A program made the position numbers and the translations under genes. The notes below the pieces were generated by a model. It was not told the origin of the DNA. It did not search any database and saw nothing but the letters and a program-made list of their open reading frames with translations. Positions 7,243-16,593 of a stretch of DNA of 64,000 bases are shown in pieces. Numbering within the stretch: position 1 is the stretch's first letter; each line of letters opens with the position of its first letter. Origin of the DNA: Halopiger djelfimassiliensis (GTDB lineage Archaea; Halobacteriota; Halobacteria; Halobacteriales; Natrialbaceae); contig NZ_HG315687.1 of assembly GCF_000455365.1 (NCBI RefSeq), forward strand, positions 281,786 through 345,785, written 5' to 3'.

Positions 7243-8391
7243 TTACCGATTCGACACGTCGTACTCCGTTTCGTTTGCGTCACCGTCGTCGCCGTCCGCT
7301 TCGGCGTCGGCTTCGGCCGCCCCGTCGTCGGCGAACTCGCCCGGCTCGACGACGAAGCCGCTCGCGTCGGTCTCGAGTCTCGCGAGACTCGGGTTCGGAT
7401 CCTCGTCGGTCTGGAATCGCTCGAGCGCGAAGTTACAGATGTACAGCGACGTCTCGCCGGCCTCGCCGCGGCCGAACTCGACGTCGGCCGGGAAATCGAG
7501 GACGCCGCCCTCGACGAGCGTTTCCGGTTCCGCGTCCGCCTCGATGTCGATGCGAGCGATCGCGTCCCGCGCGTTCACGGCCACGTAGAGGGTGCCGTCC
7601 GCGTCGAACGTCATCCCGTCGGCACCGACCAGCGCGTCGTCCTCGACGATCAGTTCCGGCTCGCCGGCGGTGCCGTCGGTTTCGACCGGCACCCGGACGA
7701 TGCGTCCGTAATCGAGGTTGTCGACGTACACGTCACCGTCGGGGTGGATCGCCAGCCCGTCGGCACCGACGCCGGGGTCGGCTTCGGGGTCCGGATCGAG
7801 GGACGGATCGTCGACCCACGGTTCGGCCTCGCCGTCGCTGACCCGCCAGATCGCCCCGCTGCGGTGATCCGAGACGAGGTACGCGCCCGACACGTACGGA
7901 TCGGGGACGATCCCGTTGGGTTCGGTCTCCGTCGCCGGCAGTTCGGCGACGCGCTCGGCGGCTCCGTCGGTCACCTCGACCCGCCACACGCCGTGGGTCT
8001 CGGGGTCGCCGGCGTTCATCGCGGCGTGGATCGTGCCGTCGCGAACGACGAGTCCGAGCAAGAGTCCGTCCTCCCCGACGTCGAGTTGTGCGATCGTCTC
8101 CTCGGTCCCGCCGGGATCGATCGCACGGATTTCGCCCGTAATCGCCATACTCAGGTAAATACGGCCGTTCTCGTCGATCGCGATGTTTTCGGGGAGCGAC
8201 GGCGGTTCGAAGTCCGCGACGACCTCGAGATCCGTCCCTTCCGTTCTGTCGTCGGACTCGTGCTCCTGAGTTGCACCCGAAACGGCGCTTGCGGTCACGG
8301 CTGTCCCCACACCGGCCACCGTCCCGAGGACGGCACGGCGCGATGGGGTAATCGATACGCTCGCTGTCTCGTCGGTTGACCGTTCGGACAT
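7243..8391 (-). CDS. Exported SMP-30/gluconolactonase-like beta-propeller protein
   Basis: A 382-residue secreted protein. A twin-arginine signal (SRRAVLGTVAGVGTAVTASA) lies at about residues 18-37, then repeated blades with motifs such as PENIAIDENGRIYLS, GADGLAIHPDGDVYVDN and GADGMTFDADGTLYVA. These match the SMP-30/strictosidine-synthase-like six-bladed propeller family, which includes lactonases. The C terminus is a long acidic Ala/Asp/Glu tail. The ATG at 8391 is chosen because it places the Tat signal correctly; the frame stays open far upstream only as a shadow. Substrate is unknown. Confidence 0.85.
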   Translation of the reverse strand: MSERSTDETASVSITPSRRAVLGTVAGVGTAVTASAVSGATQEHESDDRTEGTDLEVVADFEPPSLPENIAIDENGRIYLSMAITGEIRAIDPGGTEETIAQLDVGEDGLLLGLVVRDGTIHAAMNAGDPETHGVWRVEVTDGAAERVAELPATETEPNGIVPDPYVSGAYLVSDHRSGAIWRVSDGEAEPWVDDPSLDPDPEADPGVGADGLAIHPDGDVYVDNLDYGRIVRVPVETDGTAGEPELIVEDDALVGADGMTFDADGTLYVAVNARDAIARIDIEADAEPETLVEGGVLDFPADVEFGRGEAGETSLYICNFALERFQTDEDPNPSLARLETDASGFVVEPGEFADDGAAEADAEADGDDGDANETEYDVSNR

Positions 8392-8591
8392 CGTTCTCAG
8401 GGGAGACGAGACCGACAATAACTTGCGGCTACCGTTACCGCGGTGAATACGCGACTGCACCATCGTTTCGGGCTCCGTTATGAACCGTGCCGATCCGTCG
8501 GTACCGGCGACCGATCCCGATGGAGACCGGACGATCCCGGAGGAAATGAGGCGTTTCCGATGGTAATCGGACGCTGTGTATCGAGCGTGTC

Positions 8592-9956
8592 TCAGACGGC
8601 GGACTTCGCGCTCGAGAGCGTCTCGTACATCTCGTCGGCCAGCGCGGTCGCCCGGTCGCCGTCGCGCGATTCGGCGTAGATCCGCACGAGCGGTTCGGTC
8701 CCGGAAGGGCGGGCGAGCACCCACGCGTCGCCGTAGTCCAGCCGGTAGCCGTCGCGGGTGTTGAGGTCGGCGTCGGCGGTCTGGGCGTGGTTGGCGGCGG
8801 CGTCTAACATCGCGTCGCGTTCGGCCGTCGACTCGTACTCGATGTTGCGCCGGACGTTCGCGTAGCCGTCGTACGGCGCGACGATCTCGCTGACCGGCCG
8901 TTCGGCGACGAGTTCGAGGAACCGTGCGGCCGTGTAGGCCCCATCGCGCGAGAGCCGGTAGCTGGGGAAGAAGATCCCCCCGTTGCCCTCGCCGGCGATC
9001 GGCACCCGGTGGCCGTCGGCCTCGAGTTCGCGGATCCGCGTGATGATGTTCGTCGACCCGATCGGCGTGAGTTCGAGGTCGGCTCCGGCCTCGGTGACGA
9101 CGTCGACGAGCCGCTGGGAGACGTTGACCGCGGAGACGGTGGTGTCGCCGGCCTCGAGTTCCGCCGCGGCGAGCGCGGCGAGGGTGGCGTCGCCTTCCAC
9201 GTACTCGCCGTGTTCGTCGAAGAAGATGGCGCGGTCGGCGTCGCCGTCGTGGGCGATCCCGACGTCGGCGTCGGTGGCCCGGACGAGCCGGCCGAGGTCC
9301 CCGAGGTTGTCGGGGACGGGTTCGGGATCCCGTCCGGGGAAGTGACCGTCGGGGTGACCGTTGACGGTGACGACCCGGCAACCCAGCTCCCGGAAGAATT
9401 CGGGGCTCGTTACCGATCCAGCCCCGTGGCCGGGATCGAGCGCGACCGTCAGGTCGGCGTCGGCGATGGGCTCGCGATCGACCGCCGCGAGCAGTGCCGC
9501 GACGTAGTCGGCCGCCACGCCGTCGACCTCCCGGACGCGTCCCGTCTCGTCCCACGGGGCGACCGTGAACGCCTCGGCAAGCAGCGTCTCCTCGATCGTC
9601 TCGAGGTCCGAGACCCGGAGTTCGACGCCGTCGGCCCCGACGAGTTTGATGCCGTTGTACTGCGGTGGGTTGTGCGAGGCCGTGATGACCACGACGGGAA
9701 CGCCCTCGCGTTCCGCGTAGAACTGTGCCCCCGGCGTGGGAACGATCCCGAGGCGATCGACGTCGGTCCCCGTACTCGCCAGCCCGCTTGCAGCCGCGTC
9801 GGCAAGCATTCGTCCGGTATACCGCGTGTCGCGTGCGATAGCAACCCGATCGACCCCCCAGGCCGTCCCCGCCGCTTTCGCGACGCGCAGGACGAACGCC
9901 GGCGTCAGCTCCTCGTTGGCGACGCCGCGTGTCCCGCTGGATCCGAACACTTCCAT
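8592..9956 (-). CDS. glmM: Phosphoglucomutase/phosphomannomutase family (GlmM-like)
   Basis: Alpha-D-phosphohexomutase that interconverts 1- and 6-phosphosugars, feeding nucleotide-sugar and glycoprotein synthesis. The 454-residue protein shows all four family signatures: active-site phosphoserine loop TASHNPP (Ser94), metal loop DGDADR (237-242), sugar-binding GEGNGG, and phosphate-binding RPSGTEP near the C terminus. The N terminus MEVFGSSGTRG is canonical and fixes the start. Family members differ in sugar preference, so the glucosamine assignment is tentative. It is divergently transcribed from the beta-propeller gene at 10068. Confidence 0.93.
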   Translation of the reverse strand: MEVFGSSGTRGVANEELTPAFVLRVAKAAGTAWGVDRVAIARDTRYTGRMLADAAASGLASTGTDVDRLGIVPTPGAQFYAEREGVPVVVITASHNPPQYNGIKLVGADGVELRVSDLETIEETLLAEAFTVAPWDETGRVREVDGVAADYVAALLAAVDREPIADADLTVALDPGHGAGSVTSPEFFRELGCRVVTVNGHPDGHFPGRDPEPVPDNLGDLGRLVRATDADVGIAHDGDADRAIFFDEHGEYVEGDATLAALAAAELEAGDTTVSAVNVSQRLVDVVTEAGADLELTPIGSTNIITRIRELEADGHRVPIAGEGNGGIFFPSYRLSRDGAYTAARFLELVAERPVSEIVAPYDGYANVRRNIEYESTAERDAMLDAAANHAQTADADLNTRDGYRLDYGDAWVLARPSGTEPLVRIYAESRDGDRATALADEMYETLSSAKSAV

Positions 9957-10067
9957 CGGCTACTAGTCCGGACGGCCGCCTCAAAGGGATTCCGAAGCGC
10001 CGCAGCGACGTGAGAACGGCCCGCTGCAGACGGAACCCTTTCGGAACGCGGCCCCCTCCGTGGACGT

Positions 10068-10946
10068 ATGCATTCGATCGAGGAGAAACGCGTCTACGGC
10101 GATCGAACGGGCGCGCTCGAGGCGTACGTCGCGAGCGCGAACGGCGTCGTCCGCGTCCGGATCGCCGGCGACACCGTCGGCGAGTTCTCGCTGTGCGAGC
10201 GCTGTGACACCCGGGACGTTGCCGCCGTCTCCGCTCCCGGTGACGGCCGGGTTGCGATCGCGACCGCCGACGACGTCCGCGTGCTCGAGCGCGCTGGCGG
10301 CGCGGATTCGAAGGCGGATCGTGAAGACGTCGCATTCGTCGGGACCGGGTTCGGCCCCGCGGTCGCCGTCGGGTTCGACGGCACCGATCCCGTCGCGGCC
10401 GGCCCCGACGGGACGGTCGCCCGCCGGACGGACGAGACGTGGGACCCGCTCGAGGGCGACGTCGGTGGGACGGTACGAGCCATCGACGGCGACCTCGTCG
10501 GCACCGACAGCGGCGTCTACCGCGTTCACGACGGCAGTCTCGACCACGCGGGGTTGACGGACGTTCGTGACGTCTCCGCCCCGGGGGTCCCACTCGCGGC
10601 CACCGCAACCGGATGCTACAAACTCGGCAACGGCTGGGTGGAGGTCCTCGACGGCCCGTTCGAGACGGTCGCCGCCGATCCGCGGACGGAGCCGGGCTCG
10701 CTCGCTCGCGCACACGCGGTCTCCGACGGGACGCTCTACGCGGTGACGGCCGACGGCGACTGGCGGGTGGACGACCGGCCACCGGAACCGATCGTCGACG
10801 TCGGCTACGGCGATGCGGTCTATGCGGTCACCGAGCGGGGAACGGTTCTGACCGCAAGCGACGACGGGACCGAAACCGGAACGTGGCGCAGCCGATCGCT
10901 CGGAATCGGCGACGTCACCGGCATGGCCGTCACCCGGTCCGAATAG
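10068..10946 (+). CDS. Haloarchaeal beta-propeller protein (HVO_0234-like)
   Basis: A 292-residue acidic soluble protein built of short repeats with Asp-Gly turns (AAVSAPGDGRVAIATADDV, AVGFDGTDPVAAGPDGTV, AIDGDLVGTDSGVYRVHDG), predicting a beta-propeller. There is no signal peptide. From memory it resembles the haloarchaeal HVO_0234 beta-propeller family; that match needs a database check. It is divergent from the phosphohexomutase gene and shares a 111-base promoter region with it. Two cysteines (CERC) near residue 44 could form a metal or disulfide site. Role unknown. Confidence 0.75.
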   Translation: MHSIEEKRVYGDRTGALEAYVASANGVVRVRIAGDTVGEFSLCERCDTRDVAAVSAPGDGRVAIATADDVRVLERAGGADSKADREDVAFVGTGFGPAVAVGFDGTDPVAAGPDGTVARRTDETWDPLEGDVGGTVRAIDGDLVGTDSGVYRVHDGSLDHAGLTDVRDVSAPGVPLAATATGCYKLGNGWVEVLDGPFETVAADPRTEPGSLARAHAVSDGTLYAVTADGDWRVDDRPPEPIVDVGYGDAVYAVTERGTVLTASDDGTETGTWRSRSLGIGDVTGMAVTRSE

Positions 10947-11035
10947 CCGACGCTGACGCGCCGTCCGACGACCCGTTCGCTACGGGGGTGTCGCTGCCAG
11001 AACGTTAACGAGCGGGGACTGTCTCCATACGCGGT

Positions 11036-11551
11036 ATGAGCGACTTACCGCGTCGACGACTGCTGGCTGGGACCGGAACCGTCCTCACCGGCGCGATCGC
11101 CGGCTGTTCGAGCAGCGACGACGACGAGTCCGATGCCGAGGAGAACGACGACGAGCCCGACGAATCGGGTTCCGATCCCGCGACGACCGACGCCGGGTCC
11201 GACGTGACGGCCGCCCCCGGCAGCGGAACCCTTCTCGGCGATATCTCCGTCGAAAACCTGCACGACGATCAACACACTGTCGACGTCATGGTCGAGGTCG
11301 ACGGGGAGATCGAACACTGGACGACACACGAACTCGAGGCCGACAGCGGCACGGCCCTCGAGCGGACGTGGTCGACCGAACCGGGGTCCCTCCGGGTGTT
11401 GGTTCGTCTCGACAACGGGGAGCCCACACAGATCACGCCGGCGAAGTGGAACGATCCGGCCTGTCTTAACGTCTACGCGATGGTCGACCGGGACGGCGAG
11501 TTGACGATCCTCGGCGACACCGACGACGGTCCGTGCAGCGACGGCGGGTAA
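11036..11551 (+). CDS. Tat lipoprotein of unknown function
   Basis: A 171-residue protein with a twin-arginine signal (RRRLLAGTGTVLTGAIAGC), the lipobox cysteine at about residue 25, and then a long acidic Asp/Glu/Ser linker typical of haloarchaeal lipoproteins. The mature domain is small and beta-rich (LLGDISVENLHDDQHTVDVM, GSLRVLVRLDNGEP). It contains two cysteines (PACLNVYAMV and PCSDGG) that may pair. The pattern of vocabulary is shared by many haloarchaeal surface lipoproteins, with no assigned role. Confidence 0.8.
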   Translation: MSDLPRRRLLAGTGTVLTGAIAGCSSSDDDESDAEENDDEPDESGSDPATTDAGSDVTAAPGSGTLLGDISVENLHDDQHTVDVMVEVDGEIEHWTTHELEADSGTALERTWSTEPGSLRVLVRLDNGEPTQITPAKWNDPACLNVYAMVDRDGELTILGDTDDGPCSDGG

Positions 11552-11639
11552 CCCCGTCGATCGCGACCCGGCGACCGCCGGGCGCGAGTCAACGCGAGAG
11601 AACGAAAGCGGGTTTACCACGCACGCTGTGTGCTCGAGT

Positions 11640-12488
11640 ATGATCGTCAGCGGATCCGCGTCACAGTCTCTCGCCGCGGCGCTCGCACGCGAACTCGAGG
11701 AACCGCTCGCCGCCGTCGAGTACGACCGCTTTCCCGACGGCGAACTGCTCGCCGCGGTCCCCGACTTCGAGGGCGACCGAGCGGTCGTCGTCGCTTCGAC
11801 CGTCTCGAGCGACGCCCACGTCGAACTGCTCCAGTTGCAAGATGCCGTTCGCGAGGCGGGTGCCGAGGAGGTCGTTACGGTCCTGCCGTACATGGGATAC
11901 GCCCGGCAGGACGAGGCCTTCGAGTCGGGCCATCCCGTCTCCGCGCGGGCGACCGCCCGCGCGACTTCGACCGGGACGGATCGCGTTCTGACCGTCAACC
12001 CCCACGAGGAGGCCGTCTGTGAGTTCTTCGAACCGACGGCGACCGCCGTCGACGCCGCGGGGCGGCTTGCCGAGCCGCTTCCCGGCGACCTCGCGGAGCC
12101 GGTCTTTCTCTCGCCCGACGCGGGGGCGATCGATCTCGCGGAGACGGTCCGGGACGCCTACGGCGGGGGCGATACCGACTACTTCGAGAAGACCCGCCAC
12201 TCCGGGACCGAGGTCGAGATCACCCCCAGCGACGTCGCGGTCGGCGACCGGGACGTCGTCGTCGTCGACGACATCATCGCGACGGGATCGACGATGAGTC
12301 AGGCCGTCGGCGTTCTCGAGGATCGCGGCGTCGGTCGGGTCTTCGTCACCTGCGTTCATCCGCTGCTCGCCCGCAACGCCGCGACGAAACTCTCCCGTGC
12401 CGGGGTCGAGTCGATCTACGGAACCGATACCATCGAACGACAGGTGAGTTCCGTCTCGGTGGCCCCCGCGATCGCCGACGCCCTTTGA
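11640..12488 (+). CDS. prs: Ribose-phosphate diphosphokinase (PRPP synthetase)
   Basis: Transfers pyrophosphate from ATP to ribose 5-phosphate to make PRPP, the precursor for nucleotides, histidine and salvage (upp in this window). The 282-residue protein is typical of archaeal class. The PRPP-binding loop VVVDDIIATGSTM lies at about 207-219, and the catalytic flexible region contains PYMGYARQD (83-91). The conserved FPDGE is at 31-35 and VNPHEE at 119-124. The ATG at 11640 starts the family's MIVSGSASQ N terminus; an in-frame ATG 12 bases upstream is less likely. Confidence 0.95.
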   Translation: MIVSGSASQSLAAALARELEEPLAAVEYDRFPDGELLAAVPDFEGDRAVVVASTVSSDAHVELLQLQDAVREAGAEEVVTVLPYMGYARQDEAFESGHPVSARATARATSTGTDRVLTVNPHEEAVCEFFEPTATAVDAAGRLAEPLPGDLAEPVFLSPDAGAIDLAETVRDAYGGGDTDYFEKTRHSGTEVEITPSDVAVGDRDVVVVDDIIATGSTMSQAVGVLEDRGVGRVFVTCVHPLLARNAATKLSRAGVESIYGTDTIERQVSSVSVAPAIADAL

Positions 12489-12694
12489 CGGGCTTCCATC
12501 CGGAGCGTGGTAGTGTGTCTTCGCTCCGTCGTCCGCCATCGATCGGAAGACAGGATCGCAGTCAGACAGGTCAATTTCCTCAATTGTTAAGTGACCGCCC
12601 CCCGCTGGTTGAAGTACGACGTTCCCACCGATCGCCGATCGTTCGGCGTTTCGCACCGTCCGACCACTGACCCCCGCGATTCGAACCCGAGCCA

Positions 12695-13288
12695 ATGCAC
12701 GGAATCGTTCACAAGACGCTCAAAGAGTACGTCGTCACACACACCGACGACGACACCTGGGACACGGTCGTCGAACAGGCCCGCGTCGAGCCGACGCTGT
12801 ATCTACCCGTCTCACACTACGACGATACCGAGATCGACGCGGTTCTCGAGTCGCTTGCCGCGATGGCGACCCAGAGTCGACGCCAGATCGAGCGTGACTT
12901 CGGGCGGACGCTCGCGCCGGAACTGGTGTCGACGTTCAGCGCCCACGTTCGGTCCGACTGGGGCCTGGTCGACCTGCTCGTCCGGCTCGAGGAGATCACT
13001 GCCGCCGTCGAGGAAGCGACGGACGAAACGGCGCTGCCGAACCTCTCGTGCCGATTCGACGACGATGCCGAAACCGACGTCGAACCCGCCGAAGTCGATG
13101 CCGGTGAGTGTGACGAACTGTTCGTCACGTATCGGTCACACCGGGACTACTGCGGGCTCGCCCACGGGATTCTCGAGGGCCTCGTCGCCGCCACCGACGC
13201 CGATGCGACCGTCACGGAGGACACCTGCGTTCACGACGACGATGCGGACGCCGACGAAGCGTGTACGTTCCGTATCGCCCTCGAGTAG
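12695..13288 (+). CDS. H-NOX-like (heme NO-binding) domain protein lacking the usual proximal histidine
   Basis: A 197-residue stand-alone protein of the HNOB/H-NOX fold. It begins MHGIVHKTLKEYV, contains LPNLSC where H-NOX proteins have a conserved Pro segment, and keeps the haem-propionate motif YxSxR as YRSHR, followed by LAHGILEGLV. Aligned by eye with Thermoanaerobacter H-NOX, the helix LVNFLMMMDEVH corresponds to LVDLLVRLEEIT. The haem-ligating histidine (position 102) is therefore Thr102 here. His84 in SAHVRSDW is the nearest alternative ligand. H-NOX proteins sense NO or oxygen and signal to cyclases or kinases; none is adjacent. The C-terminal region is very acidic. Confidence 0.82.
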   Translation: MHGIVHKTLKEYVVTHTDDDTWDTVVEQARVEPTLYLPVSHYDDTEIDAVLESLAAMATQSRRQIERDFGRTLAPELVSTFSAHVRSDWGLVDLLVRLEEITAAVEEATDETALPNLSCRFDDDAETDVEPAEVDAGECDELFVTYRSHRDYCGLAHGILEGLVAATDADATVTEDTCVHDDDADADEACTFRIALE

Positions 13289-13306
13289 CGGCAACTTCCG
13301 TTTGTT

Positions 13307-15478
13307 TCAGGTATCGTTACGACGGCCGACCGCAGCGAGGACGCCGATCAGTGCGACGACCGCGAAAAACGCCGCGGCCGCGTCGAAACCGGGTACGTCG
13401 TCGACGTCGATCTCGGTATCGGTGAGCGACTCGCCGCCGACGGTGACCGACGCGGTCCGTTCTCCGACGGCGACCTCGTACCGGCCGTCGTCGCCGAACC
13501 GCAGTGTCGCCGCGACCGTTTCGGTCTCGCCGGACTCGAGTGCCACCGACCGGTTTGCGACGGTTCCCGCCGCGGTTCGAAACGCGAGGACGGCCGCGCC
13601 GGGCCGGTCGTCGGCGGATTCGACCGTCGCCGTCGCCGTCACCGACTCGCCGGCAGCGACGCGTTCGGGATCGACCGTGAGATCGGTCACCGTTACGCTC
13701 GCGCTCGAGCGGACGAAGGCCGTCAGCCGCTCCGAACCGACCCGCAGTTCGTACTCGCCCGGCTCCGGCGGGGTCCACGAAAGCGTCGCCGTCGTCCCTT
13801 CACCGGCCGCGAGACGCGGCTGGCTGTAGTCGACGACCTCCCCGTCGACCTGCAAGGCCGCGTCGGCGGTTCCGGCTCGACCGCCGGTGTTGTCGATCGA
13901 GACCGGGATCGTCACCGTCTCTCCCGCGGGGACGGCCGTCACGTCGGGATCGTTCGGCCCGGCACCGGCCCAGCGATCCCAGGGTTTGCCGTCGACCTCG
14001 ATCGGGTCCGCGCCGAACCCGTACTCGAAGTCCGCGATCGACTGTGCGAACGCCTCCCCGTGGTCGGCCTGGGTCCACATCTCGGGGGCCGCTTCGGTAC
14101 GGGTGTACCGCTCGGCGACCCGCCGGACGTCGGAGCCGCCCGCTGTTTCGATCGAGCCGAGGACGTCCGATTCGGTCAGTCGCTCGTCTTCGGCGTTCAA
14201 CTGCCTGAAGACGTCCTCGAGCGTCCGATCACCGTCGGTCGCCAGCCGGAGCCGCCGATCGATCTCGCCGGCAACGAGCCGCCCTTTCACGTAATCGGTC
14301 CGGTCGTCGTCCCAGCTTTCGGGGTCGGTGAGGACGCCGGTCGCGTAGGGGGCTCGCTCGCCTCGTTCGAGAAACCGACTGAACTCATCGAAGTCGATCA
14401 ACCCCGCCTCGAGAGCCAGGAGTCCGGCGTAGTACTCGGCCTGTGCTTCGACGAGCCAGTTCGTCTCGGTCGCGACGCCGACGGTCGGCTGTCTGTAGCC
14501 CTGCCGAACGTGGACGTACTCGTGAAGCCAGACGTTGCCCGCCGCCTCGAGCGGCGCGTCGTCGACGACCCAGGCATCGGCGTCGCCGTACTGGAGGCCC
14601 CTCGGTCCCCACTCGATACCGTCGGTCGGAGCCGCGACGACGAACACCTCCTCGTCGCGCTCGCCGACCGCGAGCCGTTCGCTCGCGTCCGCGAGCACAT
14701 CGAGGATGTCGTCCGGCGACTCGCGAAGGTCGGCCGCCTCGGGGACGACCAGTCTGAACGTCTCGCCGTCGACGGTCCGTTCGTACTCGGTTACATCGCC
14801 GAAAACGGCGATATCACCGCCGGTCGAGCCGGGTCCGTCGACGGTGACAGTTTCGTCGATGCCGACGGGATCGGTCCGTCGCAGGGAGAGACTGATGCCC
14901 GGCACCTGAACGATTCCCCAATCGCCGGTGTCGACGAACGTGTAGCCGTCGCCGTGTGTCTGTCGGCGCTCCTGTGTCGGCGTCGGAGTCTCCCCTCTCC
15001 CGGCCGACGCGACGGTCCGTTCCCCTTGGTGTCCCCGATCGCTCCCGACCCGGTTGGCCGGCAGCCGAAATCGGATCAACGGCTCGTCCGTTTCCTCGGT
15101 CCACCGGTACGTCCCGTCGCCGGTCGCTTCGAACCCGTCTACCGACTCGACGCTCGCTTCCGATCCGAGGTCGATCTCGAGGTCGACGATGGGATCGGGT
15201 ACGTGAAAGGTCATTTCGGTCTCGAACGTGCCCGCGTGTTCCGGGCGGTGTCGAAGTACGGTCGTTCGATGGAGGATGTCGTCGCTGCCGGCGGCCGAGA
15301 CGGCCGCTACGGGGCGCTCGTCGACGGTCGTTCTCGCCGGCACGTCCGCGCTCGGACTCGAGCCGGTAGCCATCGTTGCTGTCTCAAAACCGGGACCAGT
15401 TCCGGCGGCGACAGCCCCCGCCGGAAGGCTCGTGCTCAGTAAGACGACGAACGCGACGACTGCGAACCGGTAATTCAC
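13307..15478 (-). CDS. PGF-CTERM surface metallopeptidase with CARDB-like domains
   Basis: A 723-residue exported protein starting at GTG 15478 with a Sec signal (RFAVVAFVVLLSTSLPAGAVA). The zinc motif HEYVH lies at residues 319-323, and EAQAE about 21 residues later offers the third ligand, a gluzincin-like arrangement. After the catalytic part come two CARDB/Ig-like domains (PAGETVTIPVSIDNTGGRAG; VAAGESVTATATVESADD). The C terminus is PGF followed by a hydrophobic helix and Arg-Arg, the PGF-CTERM signal that archaeosortase A processes to a lipid anchor. It is probably a cell-surface protease or peptidase of unknown substrate. A longer frame from 15562 would add a non-signal extension. Confidence 0.82.
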   Translation of the reverse strand: MNYRFAVVAFVVLLSTSLPAGAVAAGTGPGFETATMATGSSPSADVPARTTVDERPVAAVSAAGSDDILHRTTVLRHRPEHAGTFETEMTFHVPDPIVDLEIDLGSEASVESVDGFEATGDGTYRWTEETDEPLIRFRLPANRVGSDRGHQGERTVASAGRGETPTPTQERRQTHGDGYTFVDTGDWGIVQVPGISLSLRRTDPVGIDETVTVDGPGSTGGDIAVFGDVTEYERTVDGETFRLVVPEAADLRESPDDILDVLADASERLAVGERDEEVFVVAAPTDGIEWGPRGLQYGDADAWVVDDAPLEAAGNVWLHEYVHVRQGYRQPTVGVATETNWLVEAQAEYYAGLLALEAGLIDFDEFSRFLERGERAPYATGVLTDPESWDDDRTDYVKGRLVAGEIDRRLRLATDGDRTLEDVFRQLNAEDERLTESDVLGSIETAGGSDVRRVAERYTRTEAAPEMWTQADHGEAFAQSIADFEYGFGADPIEVDGKPWDRWAGAGPNDPDVTAVPAGETVTIPVSIDNTGGRAGTADAALQVDGEVVDYSQPRLAAGEGTTATLSWTPPEPGEYELRVGSERLTAFVRSSASVTVTDLTVDPERVAAGESVTATATVESADDRPGAAVLAFRTAAGTVANRSVALESGETETVAATLRFGDDGRYEVAVGERTASVTVGGESLTDTEIDVDDVPGFDAAAAFFAVVALIGVLAAVGRRNDT

Positions 15479-15583
15479 TACTCCCGTGTGGCAAGTCAAC
15501 GGCCAAGACTTTTGTGGCCTGCGTACTGTCAGGTGGGTTGACCGACTCACGGGCGACGCCACGCAACGGCTCCGTCCCGGGGG

Positions 15584-15892
15584 TTACACGAGCAGCGGGA
15601 GCCGTCGAAACGCGACGACCGCCCCGATCCCGGCCGCCATCGCATAGAGGATGTTCCCGGTTCGGATCGCGACGAGCAGCGTGACGAGCGCAGCCCCGAA
15701 CTCGGGAACGCCGCCCCGGACGAGTTCCGGCAGGATCAACGAGACGAGGACGGCACCCGGAACGTAGCCCAGGAACGACCGCGAGCGGTCCGAGAGTTCA
15801 ACCCGGTCGACGAGCCAGAACCCGCCGACACGGGTCAGGTACGTGACGATCGCCATTCCTGCGATCGCGAGCAGGACCGTCGTCTCAACCAT
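15584..15892 (-). CDS. azlD: AzlD-family branched-chain amino acid exporter subunit
   Basis: A 102-residue protein with four predicted transmembrane helices and the family motif YLTRVGGFWLVDRV near the N terminus. AzlD is the small partner of AzlC, together exporting branched-chain amino acids or analogues. Its ATG at 15892 overlaps the end of azlC by 8 bases, so the two are translationally coupled. An upstream in-frame ATG would place the start inside azlC coding sequence and is not preferred. Confidence 0.92.
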   Translation of the reverse strand: MVETTVLLAIAGMAIVTYLTRVGGFWLVDRVELSDRSRSFLGYVPGAVLVSLILPELVRGGVPEFGAALVTLLVAIRTGNILYAMAAGIGAVVAFRRLPLLV

Positions 15893-16589
15893 AGCTATCC
15901 CTCGCGACGCCCGCGAAACTGCCGATACAGCCGCCGAGGACGATGTACCAGTTTCCCGGCAGTGTGAACGCGGCCGCGACCGACACGCCCGCCGCAACGA
16001 GGAGCGGCACCGCGTCCGGCCGCCCGTCCCACACGCCGACGAGCAACGCGATATAGACCGCGACGAAGGCGAAATCGAGACCGTATCGTGCCGGATCCGC
16101 GATGAGCGCTCCGGCCGTCATCCCGATCGCCGTCGCGCTCACCCAGCCGACGAACACGATCAGGCCGCTCCCGAGCAGGAACGCCGCATCGCGTTGCCCG
16201 CGGGCTCGTGCCTGTTCCGTCAGTCCCCACGATTCGTCGTTGAGGAAAAACAGCGTGCTCCACACTTTGGTCCGCGGGAGGTTCTGCAGCCACGGCTGGA
16301 GCGAGGCCCCCATGAGTACGTGTCGGAGGTTCACCATCCCCGTCGTCACGATGATCGCCGCGATCGGAAGCGTCGACTCCCACATATCGAGGACGACGAA
16401 CTGCGCGGAGGCGGCGAATACGGTCGTACTCATCAGCAACGCTTCGGGGAACGACAGCGATGCCTGGCGTGCGAGGACGCCGAAGGTGATGCCGTAGGTA
16501 AAGACGCTGACCGCGATCGGGACGCTTTCGCCGACACCGGCGATGACGCCGCGAACCCCGAACTCGACGTCGTCTTGCCGGTCGCTCAT
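15885..16589 (-). CDS. azlC: AzlC-family branched-chain amino acid exporter, large subunit
   Basis: A 234-residue membrane protein with the AzlC signatures (VPIAVSVFTYGITFGVLARQ, then SLSFPEALLMSTTVFAASAQF, and NLRHVLMGASLQPWL). It forms the LIV-E type exporter with AzlD downstream. The ATG at 16589 (MSDRQDD) lies 5 bases after the stop of the upstream methyltransferase gene, so a three-gene operon (methyltransferase, azlC, azlD) is likely. The frame extends upstream without a plausible start. Confidence 0.93.
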   Translation of the reverse strand: MSDRQDDVEFGVRGVIAGVGESVPIAVSVFTYGITFGVLARQASLSFPEALLMSTTVFAASAQFVVLDMWESTLPIAAIIVTTGMVNLRHVLMGASLQPWLQNLPRTKVWSTLFFLNDESWGLTEQARARGQRDAAFLLGSGLIVFVGWVSATAIGMTAGALIADPARYGLDFAFVAVYIALLVGVWDGRPDAVPLLVAAGVSVAAAFTLPGNWYIVLGGCIGSFAGVARDSYG

Positions 16590-16593
16590 CGTC

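Noticed and set aside
8392-10782. Upstream extension of the minus-strand beta-propeller frame
   Set aside because: The frame stays open through the phosphohexomutase and the next gene. The sequence is Arg-rich noise; the real start is at 8391.
12670-12695. GATTCGAACC, resembling a tRNA T-loop, just before the H-NOX gene
   Set aside because: The flanking stem does not pair, and no acceptor, D or anticodon arms can be drawn.
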